A stretch of 64,000 nt of DNA from Paraburkholderia humisilvae (GTDB taxonomy: Bacteria; Pseudomonadota; Gammaproteobacteria; Burkholderiales; Burkholderiaceae). Positions 25,982 through 33,716 of this stretch are shown here, one piece after another. A program made the position numbers and the translations under genes. Positions within the stretch are counted from its first letter, which is position 1. Each line of letters opens with the position of its first letter. The notes beneath the pieces were generated by a model. The model saw only the letters and a program-made list of their open reading frames with translations, did not search any database and had not been told where the DNA came from. The stretch is taken from assembly GCF_902859855.1 (NCBI RefSeq), contig NZ_CADIKH010000021.1:1-64000 (forward strand), in the 5' to 3' direction.

Positions 25982-28162
25982 ATGGCCAACCTTGCGCATC
26001 TGATCCGGGATTACCAGAGCGGCGCGCTGTCGCATGATGCGTTCGTCGCTCAACTCGACAACACGTTGACGACCGAAGGTCTCGGTCCGGCGCGGCTGCT
26101 GGAAATTCTCGACGAAGCACACGCACGGGTGGCGCTGCCAGCGGATCTTCATGCGGAGGTGCGCCGCAGGATCGAACAGTTGCCGGTATCGAACCTCGCG
26201 GGGGGCGGTGAGGAAACGCGTGTGCAAACTCCGCCCGTGCAAACGGGCGCGGCAGCGCCACCCGCGCCGCCGTCTTCGCCATCGGGAACCATTGGCGCAA
26301 CGCTCGCGCAAGGCGCAACGTCCGACCAGGTGAAAGGCACCGGCGATACGTTGAACAATCGCTTCGTGCTCGAAGAGTGTCTCGGCGTCGGCGGGATGGG
26401 CACCGTATACAAGGCGCTCGATCTGCGCAAGCTGGAAGCATCGGATCGCAAGCCGTATGTGGCGATCAAGGTGCTCAACGTGCAGTTCCGCGGCAATCCG
26501 AAGTCGCTGATCGCGCTGCAGCGCGAAGCACGCAAGGCACAGGTGCTCGCGCACCGGAATATCGTCACGGTGTACGACTTCGACCGCGATGGCGCGATCG
26601 TCTATCTGACGATGGAGTATCTGTCCGGCAAGCCGCTCAGCCAGATTCTACGGACACCGGATTTTCACGGGATGCCGGTTAGCGCGGCGCTGCCGATCGT
26701 GCGCGGCATGTCGGCTGCGCTTGCGTATGCGCACGAGCGCGGTTTTGTGCATTGCGACTTCAAGCCGGCCAATGTGTTTCTGACCGAGCAAGGCGAAGTA
26801 AAGGTAATCGACTTCGGCATTGCGCGCGTATTTCAGCGTACCGAAGAAGAGAACGACGCAACCGTTTTCGACCCGGGCAGTCTCGGCGCATTGACGCCCG
26901 CGTATGCAAGCCCTGAAATGCTCGAACATCTCGAACCCGATCCGCGCGACGATATCTATGCGCTCGGCTGCATCACCTATGAGTTGCTCACCGGGCGCCA
27001 TCCGTTTGACCGGCTGTCGGCGACCCAGGCGCGCGCCGCGCATCGTCAGCCGCAGCGTCCCGAACAGATCAGCACGCGGCAGTGGCGCGCGTTGCGCGCG
27101 GCGCTGTCATTCGACCGCTCGACGCGCATACCCACCGTTGCGCGCTTCGTCGAAGAGTTTTGCATCGACGAGCCGCGCGCGTCGAACGGCAAGACAACGG
27201 GCTTTCAGGGTGCGGCGGGAAAGGCGGCAGGCACGTTCGCGTCGCTGTCCAACTGGCCTTTGAAGGCGGGGGTCGCCGGTCTGCTGGTGCTGATCGCGGC
27301 TGGCGTGGGTGTGTACCGGTATCGTGCTTCGCCAGTTGAACACGACGCCGATCGACAACTGTCCGCGGCATCGGCAACGCCGGCAGCGGCAGCGTCAGAG
27401 GCACCCGCTCAACCGGGTGGCTCCGTAGCGGCGCATCAGGCAGGAACGCAAAACGACGCGCAGGCACCGCATGCCGCTCCGCCGCCGACGCTCGCCATGG
27501 TCGCGCCATTGCTCGCGAAAGTGCCGTGTTCGGCGCTTGCGCCTTCGATTCACGATCGGGTAGTGCAACTGCGCGGCTTTGTCGCGCAACCAGGTGATCT
27601 CGACAAGTTGAAGGAAACGGTCGGCACGACGCCGGGTGTCGACGCGCTCAAGCTTGATGTGCAGTCACTCGGCGCGGACAAATGCGCGGTGCTCGATGCG
27701 TACGCGCCTTACTGGGCGCGCAACTGGCAGGCGGGTCGCGTGGCGACGCTTCACACTCGCGCACCGGGTGGACAACTGACTGAAGGCGACCCGCTGGTCG
27801 TCGACATCTCGACGCCGGGTTACGACTCGTATGTGAACGTGGACTACTACGTGCTCGACGGCAGTGTCGTGCATATGGTGCCCGGGCCGCGCGCGAAGGA
27901 CAATCAGGCGCCGCCGCACTACACGGCGACGATCGGTGCAGCGGGCGACTGGATTGTGTCGAAGCCGTTCGGCACCGAACTGGTCGTGTTGCTGATCACG
28001 CCTGCGCCGTTGTTCGACAGCCTGAGGCCGGAAAGCGAACCCAGCGCCGCCGACTATTTACGGGTGCTCGACGCGAGGCTCAAGCAGATTGCGGCCAGGT
28101 ATGGGCAGGAACGGATCGTCGCGGATATTGCGCCGATCACAAGCAAGGCGCGCGGGCAGTAA
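25982..28162 (+). CDS. Membrane Ser/Thr protein kinase with periplasmic DUF4384 domain
   Basis: 726 residues from ATG 25982 (a TTG at 25928 is possible; neither has a clear ribosome binding site). After a helical, Pro-rich region, the kinase domain spans about residues 120-395: P-loop G-V-G-G-M-G-T-V-Y, V-A-I-K Lys, catalytic loop H-C-D-F-K-P-A-N (the usual HRD Arg is Cys), D-F-G-I-A, and A-S-P-E. One membrane helix follows near residue 440. The outer part carries a DUF4384-like domain (L-T-E-G-D-P-L-V-V-D ... Y-Y-V-L-D-G-S-V). The lost Arg suggests activation without activation-loop phosphorylation. Divergent from the peptide genes, it probably signals to the FHA protein at 33.7 kb. Confidence 0.85.
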   Translation: MANLAHLIRDYQSGALSHDAFVAQLDNTLTTEGLGPARLLEILDEAHARVALPADLHAEVRRRIEQLPVSNLAGGGEETRVQTPPVQTGAAAPPAPPSSPSGTIGATLAQGATSDQVKGTGDTLNNRFVLEECLGVGGMGTVYKALDLRKLEASDRKPYVAIKVLNVQFRGNPKSLIALQREARKAQVLAHRNIVTVYDFDRDGAIVYLTMEYLSGKPLSQILRTPDFHGMPVSAALPIVRGMSAALAYAHERGFVHCDFKPANVFLTEQGEVKVIDFGIARVFQRTEEENDATVFDPGSLGALTPAYASPEMLEHLEPDPRDDIYALGCITYELLTGRHPFDRLSATQARAAHRQPQRPEQISTRQWRALRAALSFDRSTRIPTVARFVEEFCIDEPRASNGKTTGFQGAAGKAAGTFASLSNWPLKAGVAGLLVLIAAGVGVYRYRASPVEHDADRQLSAASATPAAAASEAPAQPGGSVAAHQAGTQNDAQAPHAAPPPTLAMVAPLLAKVPCSALAPSIHDRVVQLRGFVAQPGDLDKLKETVGTTPGVDALKLDVQSLGADKCAVLDAYAPYWARNWQAGRVATLHTRAPGGQLTEGDPLVVDISTPGYDSYVNVDYYVLDGSVVHMVPGPRAKDNQAPPHYTATIGAAGDWIVSKPFGTELVVLLITPAPLFDSLRPESEPSAADYLRVLDARLKQIAARYGQERIVADIAPITSKARGQ

Positions 28163-28196
28163 AGCATCGATGTCTTTTCGCGTCGCGGGCTGCGGG

Positions 28197-30122
28197 TTAT
28201 TTCAGATCCTTCGCGACCCGGAAGCCGTCTTGAGACTGCCGCACGCTCTGGCTGTATTTGAAGCGCGTCGACGTCAGCATATAGTCGCCGCCTTCACGCC
28301 ATGAACCGCCGCGAATCACGCGCATATTGCAGCCCGGCGTGTCCCACGTGTGTCCGTCGTTCGGTGCGTTCTGATATGAGTTGTGCCAGCAGTCGCTGAC
28401 CCATTCCCACACGCTGCCGTTCATATCGTGAAGTCCGTACGGATTCGGCGTGAATGACCCGACGCTCTCCGGCCCTTCCTTGTGCCACGGATCACCGCAG
28501 TCTTTGCAGTTTGCCTGGCCTTTGCGCATCTGGTCGCCCCACCAGTATTTTGTCGTCGTGCCCGCGCGATCCGCGTATTCCCATTCCGCTTCGGTCGGCA
28601 GACGGTAGGGTTTTCCGGTCGCTTTTGCGAGCCATTTCACGTAGAGCTGCGCGTCGTCCCAACTGAGATCGCGCGCCGGCGCATTCTTGACAGAGTTGTT
28701 TTCCGGCGACAGACGTGGACAGGCATTCGCGTCCGCGCATGCATTCCACTGCTCGACCGTTACTTCGAACTTGCCGATGGCGAACGGTGCGCTGATTGTG
28801 ACGTGATGAGGTGGCTTTTCGGAAGGGTCATCGGAGTTGCTGCCCATCGTGAACGACCCTGCGGGCAACGGCACCATCACCGGACAGGTCGCGCAGTCCT
28901 TGCCTTCGCCGCTCGCGGTCGCCGTCGCTTTAGCCGACGGTTGCGGAGGCGCCGCGGGTGGGGGGGGCGGTGTTGCGGCGGCCGCGGGGCGCTGTTGCGG
29001 TGTCGGCGTGGCGGGCGTCACGGCTTGCGGTGCGGGCGTCGACGCAGCGGCGGGTGCCACCGGTGGTTTCTGTGTGCCCGCGGACGCCTTGAGACGCTCG
29101 ATACGCGCGCGCGCGAGTGTCGCGAAGCGTCCGTTCGGATACGCCTTCAGATACGCCTCGTAGTCGCTTGCGTAGTTGCTGTCCTTGATCGAGTCCCAGA
29201 ACGTCAGTTCGTATTGTTCATTGCTGTCCTTCGGCAGGATGCCGCGGGTTTGCGTCGTCGGAGCGTCTGCGGTGGCGATGCGCTGCGCCGCGTCGAATGC
29301 AGGCAGGCCGTCGGTCAAGCTGAGCGCGTCGTCGAATGTCGACGCCATCCATGGCTTTTGTTGACCACGCGATACCTGAGCGACTTCGGTTGACGCGCGC
29401 TGGAATATCGTCCGGACGTCAGCATCGTGCGCGCTTTCCAGTTCGTGCAGCCATGCGGCGGTCAGCAAGCCATGATGGCGACCGTCCAGCGCGAACCCGC
29501 CGGGCGCCGTCGCATACACAATCAGGGTTTGACGAGGCAATGCCGGCAGGGCCGCGCCAGCGTGCGCCGGCGGCGCGAACGGTTGTGCAAGGCAAGCGTC
29601 CAGCACCAGCACGTTGCGCTGCTGCGGACGCGCGGCGGACATCGCGCGCAGCACCGCTGCGACGTCGATGCCGTCGCGCACCAAAGCGGCGGGTGCGCGC
29701 ACGTCGCTGCCCGTCGCGAGCAGCAGCGTCGAACCCGGTGTTTGAATGGCGTGCCCAGCGAAGTAGAAGAGACCGATGCCACCCGCTTGCAGACGCTTGC
29801 CGAATTCGGCAATTGCCTCATTCATTTGCGGCGGCGTCGCGTTGGTCGCGCGGATGACCTCGAAGCCTAGTGCCGTTAAAGCCGTGGCGACCGCCTGTGC
29901 ATCGCGTCGAGCGTTGGCAAGCGGGCTTGTCGGATAGTCGCCGTTGCCGATCACAAGTGCAACCTTGCGGTCGACGGTATGCGGGCCAGGCCTGACCATC
30001 GCGGCGGGTCGAACCGCGACTTGCGCACTTTCGTCGACAACCGGGACAAGCTTTGTGTCAACGCCGGCCGCTTGCGCGTAGCCGACCCCGATCATGCACA
30101 CCAGCAGGAGTTTTCGCCACAT
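28197..30122 (-). CDS. Exported caspase-like (peptidase C14) / SUMF1-type protein
   Basis: 641 residues from ATG 30122 with AGGA upstream; a TTG two codons earlier is possible. A signal peptide (about 1-19) directs export. Residues 50-270 are a caspase p20 domain: V-A-L-V-I-G-N-G-D-Y, catalytic His in F-Y-F-A-G-H-A, catalytic Cys in L-V-L-D-A-C-L. A Pro/Ala-rich linker follows, then from about 430 a SUMF1/FGE-sulfatase domain (V-P-L-P-A-G-S-F-T-M-G-S ... R-L-P-T-E-A-E-W-E-Y ... V-I-R-G-G-S-W). The two Cys that formylglycine-generating enzymes need after RGGSW are absent, so it is likely a ligand-binding fold. It converges on the kinase gene with a 34-base gap. Confidence 0.85.
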   Translation of the reverse strand: MWRKLLLVCMIGVGYAQAAGVDTKLVPVVDESAQVAVRPAAMVRPGPHTVDRKVALVIGNGDYPTSPLANARRDAQAVATALTALGFEVIRATNATPPQMNEAIAEFGKRLQAGGIGLFYFAGHAIQTPGSTLLLATGSDVRAPAALVRDGIDVAAVLRAMSAARPQQRNVLVLDACLAQPFAPPAHAGAALPALPRQTLIVYATAPGGFALDGRHHGLLTAAWLHELESAHDADVRTIFQRASTEVAQVSRGQQKPWMASTFDDALSLTDGLPAFDAAQRIATADAPTTQTRGILPKDSNEQYELTFWDSIKDSNYASDYEAYLKAYPNGRFATLARARIERLKASAGTQKPPVAPAAASTPAPQAVTPATPTPQQRPAAAATPPPPPAAPPQPSAKATATASGEGKDCATCPVMVPLPAGSFTMGSNSDDPSEKPPHHVTISAPFAIGKFEVTVEQWNACADANACPRLSPENNSVKNAPARDLSWDDAQLYVKWLAKATGKPYRLPTEAEWEYADRAGTTTKYWWGDQMRKGQANCKDCGDPWHKEGPESVGSFTPNPYGLHDMNGSVWEWVSDCWHNSYQNAPNDGHTWDTPGCNMRVIRGGSWREGGDYMLTSTRFKYSQSVRQSQDGFRVAKDLK

Positions 30123-30303
30123 ATTCAATCCTGTCCGCGTTGGACCGTTTAAATCTAGGGGACGTCTCGCCGGCCGTCATCGAAAAGATAGCACGCAGTC
30201 CGAACGTCATAACGTTAACGAGTGTCGCGTATCTTTTTGGCAAGTTACGTCCTAAGCTAAAGCAGAACCGCGAAGCCCTGACCTTCCATCGGGAGAATGC
30301 GCC

Positions 30304-30756
30304 ATGCGAAGAACAAGAATGCCGGGCGTGCTAGCCGCGTTGTTCATCGCGTCGGCCGCATGCGTCGCTCTGGGTCCTTCGACTGCACGCTGCGCCGCGC
30401 AGACGCCGTCGCCGCCAGGCGCGCAGGAGTACATCATCTGGCCGTACGACGGCGCGGTGATTACCGGCGGCAAGCTGTGGGTCCGGATGGGTTTGCGCAA
30501 TATGGGCGTGTGCCCGAAGGGCGTCGACATCCCGAATACCGGCCACCACCATCTGCTGATCGACACGGATTTGCCGCCGCTCGATCAGGAAATTCCGTCC
30601 GACCGTCAGCACCTGCATTTCGGCGCAGGCGAAACCGATGCGCGCATCGAATTGCCGCCGGGCAAGCACACATTGCAATTGCTGCTAGGCGACCACAATC
30701 ACGTGCCGCACGTGCCGCCGGTGTACTCGAAGAAGATCACGATCATCGTCAAATAG
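30304..30756 (+). CDS. DUF4399 exported protein, copy 1
   Basis: 150 residues, signal peptide of about 30 ending near C-A-A-Q. The DUF4399 domain has N-T-G-H-H-H-L-L-I-D-T, a second H-L-H-F-G-A-G-E-T, and G-D-H-N-H-V-P-H before a terminal I-T-I-I-V-K strand. These clustered histidines could bind metal. It is the tandem paralogue of the next gene, 67 bases downstream. It is divergent from the caspase/SUMF1 gene. I know no function for DUF4399. Confidence 0.8.
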   Translation: MRRTRMPGVLAALFIASAACVALGPSTARCAAQTPSPPGAQEYIIWPYDGAVITGGKLWVRMGLRNMGVCPKGVDIPNTGHHHLLIDTDLPPLDQEIPSDRQHLHFGAGETDARIELPPGKHTLQLLLGDHNHVPHVPPVYSKKITIIVK

Positions 30757-30823
30757 CGTCCGCGCCGGACCTTGCGGACCATGGGCCCGCAGGCACGATG
30801 GTCGCCGACGGAGAACCCAGCTC

Positions 30824-31258
30824 ATGTACAAGTTCCTTGCCGCTGCGGCGTTTGCCGCGTTGATATCCGCCTTCGTGTCGAGCCCCGTCGCGGCCGGCAC
30901 CACGCCGGCGCCGCGCGATGCGATCGCGTATATCGGCTATCCCAACGACGGGCAGGTCGTACCGGCAAACAAGCCGTTTCGCGTATGGTTCGGGCTGCGC
31001 TATATGGGCGTTGCGCCCAAGGGTGTCAAATATCCGAACACGGGCCATCATCATCTGCTGATCGATACCGATTTGCCGCCGATGGACCAGGAGATTCCAT
31101 CGGATCGCCAGCATTTGCATTTCGGTGCGGGCGAAACCGAAACGATGATCGAGTTGCCGCCCGGTAAGCACACGCTGCAATTGCTGATGGGGGACGACAA
31201 GCATGTGCCGCATGATCCGCCGATCTACTCGAAGAAGATCACGGTGATAGCGAAGTGA
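30824..31258 (+). CDS. DUF4399 exported protein, copy 2
   Basis: 144 residues with a signal peptide (cut near V-A-A-G). The domain is the same as copy 1, with long identical stretches (G-H-H-H-L-L-I-D-T-D-L-P-P and E-I-P-S-D-R-Q-H-L-H-F-G). It lacks some of the last histidines (G-D-D-K-H-V-P-H). Tandem duplication is evident. It ends about 160 bases before the P5 promoter, so the DUF4399 pair lies inside the peptide-secretion locus. Confidence 0.8.
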   Translation: MYKFLAAAAFAALISAFVSSPVAAGTTPAPRDAIAYIGYPNDGQVVPANKPFRVWFGLRYMGVAPKGVKYPNTGHHHLLIDTDLPPMDQEIPSDRQHLHFGAGETETMIELPPGKHTLQLLMGDDKHVPHDPPIYSKKITVIAK

Positions 31259-31420
31259 AGTGTGACGCCGACACTGACACACGCTGGCGTTCTGTTGGCT
31301 CCGGCCCATCGGTTCGACGCGGCGATACGCTCGACAAAACGCCCCGGAAAATCGGACGTCAAGCAGAAAGGGCCTTATTTTCAAGGCGTTGCGCGCATCG
31401 ACGGAAAGCGCGTTCATCAC

Positions 31421-31436
31421 TGGCACAGCCTATGCG
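31421..31436 (+). promoter_or_regulatory. Candidate sigma54 promoter of P5
   Basis: TGGCAC-AGCCT-ATGCG, perfect -24 hexamer and correct 10-base spacing to the -12 GC, 76 bases before ATG 31513. Downstream, GCGTxAGT, CCGAGCAGACA and GAATGCTC also match the P4 leader. Confidence 0.75.
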
Positions 31437-31512
31437 TCAGTCAGGCCCGAGCAGACAAAGAATGCTCGAACCTGAAAACGCAATCCTGCGTCCACTTCTT
31501 AGGAGAACTGTG

Positions 31513-31782
31513 ATGACCTCGCTGATGATCAAGGACCTGTACGTTACCGAACAACTCGACAGCAGGGCGATGAAGGCCGTGCGTGGCGGCTATATTGCCT
31601 ACCCGTACTTCCCGAGCCTGTCGTTCAGTCTCGACAACAGCAAGACCGTGAGTGCGCAACAGCTGATCGAACAGTCGCAGTCGATCAACAACGTGAGCGG
31701 CAATGGCAACGCGTTCGCGAAGAACTTCGACACGACGATCACGCCGACCATGACCGGGACGAACAACGTCAACGTCCATTAA
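31513..31782 (+). CDS. Double-glycine leader peptide P5
   Basis: 89 residues from ATG 31513; TTAGGAGAACT upstream is identical to the P4 site. The leader L-M-I-K-D-L-Y ... Q-L-D-S-R-A-M-K-A-V-R-G-G ends at residue 26. The core starts YIAYPYFPSLSFSLDNSK and ends TTITPTMTGTNNVNVH. The longer frame to 31255 is not used. P5 lies on the opposite strand from P4, about 6 kb away, with the kinase, caspase and DUF4399 genes between, so the duplication was followed by rearrangement or insertion. Confidence 0.8.
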   Translation: MTSLMIKDLYVTEQLDSRAMKAVRGGYIAYPYFPSLSFSLDNSKTVSAQQLIEQSQSINNVSGNGNAFAKNFDTTITPTMTGTNNVNVH

Positions 31783-32065
31783 GCTGGCCTGACGGCGCCG
31801 CGGAGGCTGGACCGGGCCTTCCGCGGGCCACGCCGCAAGCTTCATCGCCGTAGCCGCGGTCGCGCATCAAAAAGCCCATAAGCAGAATCGTCCTTTCCTC
31901 ACGACCCGCGCCCGTGCTTTACTTGAATCGCACGTGTTCGCTGTGCGGCATCGCCGGGATCGTTCGGAGAATATCGTGTTTGCGTTGCCTCGTTCATTGG
32001 TTCACCGCTTGCCGGGTTGTATCCGCAGCCGTGTCATGCAACGGCCGCGCGATCGCCGGGTAGCC

Positions 32066-33481
32066 ATGCGCAAGTTCGCGGTGGCCGTTCAAGCGCTACT
32101 CGCGGCCACCTTGCTTGGCGGCTGCATCGATGCGCATGTCCCGGACTACCACCGCCCGGACACACCGGAAAAGGCATCGTGGACCGATCACACCGGCACG
32201 TCGATTTCCGCCGCGGATACGATTGAACCCGACTGGTGGAAGAGCTTCCAGGACCCGTACCTGAACGCGTTGATTGCGAAATCGATCGACGGCAACTTCG
32301 ATATCAAGATTCTCGCCGCTCGCATCGACGTCGCGGGCGCGCAGATAGCCGAAGCAAAGGCAGGCGCATTGCCGACAATGGACCTCGGCGCGGGCGCGAA
32401 CTTCCAGAAGACGACCGGTTCACCGTTTTCACAGCAGTACAACCTCGCGACCCAGGTGAATTGGGATATCGACATCTGGGGCAAGGTCGAGAAGGGCGTG
32501 CAGGCGCAAAAGGCCGAATTTCGCGCGACCGAAGCCGATTGGCGCGCGGGCTATCTGGAACTGGTGTCGAACGTGTCGACGACCTATTTCCAGATTCTGC
32601 AGTTCGACGATCAGATCGACGAGCAGCAAAAGATGATCGACGCGAACCGGCAGATCCTGACGATCTTCGAAGGGATGAGCGCCAACGGTCTGATCCCGAA
32701 GACGCAGGTGCTGCGTCAGCAGGCCGAGATTAACCGGCTCACTAAAGATCTGCTCGATTTGCGCCGCTCGCGCGACCTCGCGAACAACGCATTGTGCACA
32801 TTGATCGGCGTGCCGGCCGGCGAGTACACGGTGCCGGCGGGGCATTTGCAGCAACGCGTGCAGTTGCCGCCGGTGCCGGCGGGCCTGCCGTCGCAGTTGC
32901 TCGCGCGGCGCCCTGACATCGTCGCGTCGGAATTGCGGGTGCTCGAAGCGTACGACCTGGTTGGCGAAGCGAAGCTCGCCCAGCTGCCGACGGTCAGCCT
33001 GACGGCACACGGCGGTACCGCGAGCCTCGCGTTGTCCGACTTGCTGAAATCGTTCACGTTCGGTCTCATGCCGAGCATCAACATTCCGATTCTCGACCCC
33101 GGCACGCGCGCCCATGTGAAGACAACTGAAGCGCAGGCGACGGTCGCCGAGCAGGAATACCGGCGCACCGTGATGGGTGCCTTTGAAGAAGTCGAAAGCG
33201 CGCTCGTCAATCTGGATGCGCACAAGGCGCAGCGTGTCGAGTTGCTGCAGCAGGTTGACCGTCTGCGGATTGTCGCGGACCAGGTGAAGTCGCAGTTGAA
33301 GGAGGGCGTGATTTCGCAGCTCGACGTATTCGAGACCGACCGGTCGTACCTCGAAGCGCAACTCGATCTGTTGTCGAACCATCAGCAAATTCTATCGGAC
33401 ACGGTGTTGCTCTATAAGGCGCTTGGCGGCGGCTGGCCGCCGGTCGATATCCAGATGCAAGTGAATGACGTGAAGCAGTAG
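32066..33481 (+). CDS. Outer-membrane efflux lipoprotein (OprM/NodT type)
   Basis: 471 residues. Start at ATG 32066; ATG 32036 is the alternative and neither has a strong site. The signal peptide ends in lipobox L-L-G-G-C, followed by V-P-D-Y-H-R-P, the usual start of RND/type I outer-membrane factors. Two TolC-family repeats with long coiled coils and G-A-G-A-N-F-Q and R-R-P-D-I-V-A-S-E motifs follow. It would give the exit channel through the outer membrane for the HlyD-ABC pair downstream. It lies between P5 and the FHA operon on the same strand. Confidence 0.88.
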   Translation: MRKFAVAVQALLAATLLGGCIDAHVPDYHRPDTPEKASWTDHTGTSISAADTIEPDWWKSFQDPYLNALIAKSIDGNFDIKILAARIDVAGAQIAEAKAGALPTMDLGAGANFQKTTGSPFSQQYNLATQVNWDIDIWGKVEKGVQAQKAEFRATEADWRAGYLELVSNVSTTYFQILQFDDQIDEQQKMIDANRQILTIFEGMSANGLIPKTQVLRQQAEINRLTKDLLDLRRSRDLANNALCTLIGVPAGEYTVPAGHLQQRVQLPPVPAGLPSQLLARRPDIVASELRVLEAYDLVGEAKLAQLPTVSLTAHGGTASLALSDLLKSFTFGLMPSINIPILDPGTRAHVKTTEAQATVAEQEYRRTVMGAFEEVESALVNLDAHKAQRVELLQQVDRLRIVADQVKSQLKEGVISQLDVFETDRSYLEAQLDLLSNHQQILSDTVLLYKALGGGWPPVDIQMQVNDVKQ

Positions 33482-33561
33482 GGAAAACCCGGCGCGCTGT
33501 CCATTCTGAGCACGCCCGGTAAAGACGTGACGCACCGCCTCCAATTCGCTCGAGCAGAAAA

Positions 33562-33590
33562 TTGACTACCGTGATGCGTGACTTACAATC
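33562..33590 (+). promoter_or_regulatory. Strong sigma70 promoter of the FHA-export operon
   Basis: TTGACT, 17-base spacer, TACAAT: five of six at both boxes with ideal spacing. Start of transcription near 33597, leaving a leader of about 120 bases before ATG 33717. Confidence 0.7.
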
Positions 33591-33716
33591 GCTGTGTGCC
33601 GGCCGCCCGGTCCTTCGGGCCGCCCGCGCGCCATCCGCCGCGCTTTCTGACGGCATTCCTCTGAGGCTTCGATTTAACGCAAGCGTCAGCGGGTATACGC
33701 TTAGTGATGCAGAGAG

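Noticed and set aside
30791..30806. AGGCAC-GATGG-TCGCC before DUF4399 copy 2 as a sigma54 promoter
   Set aside because: The -12 box is poor and the leader would be only about 6 bases.
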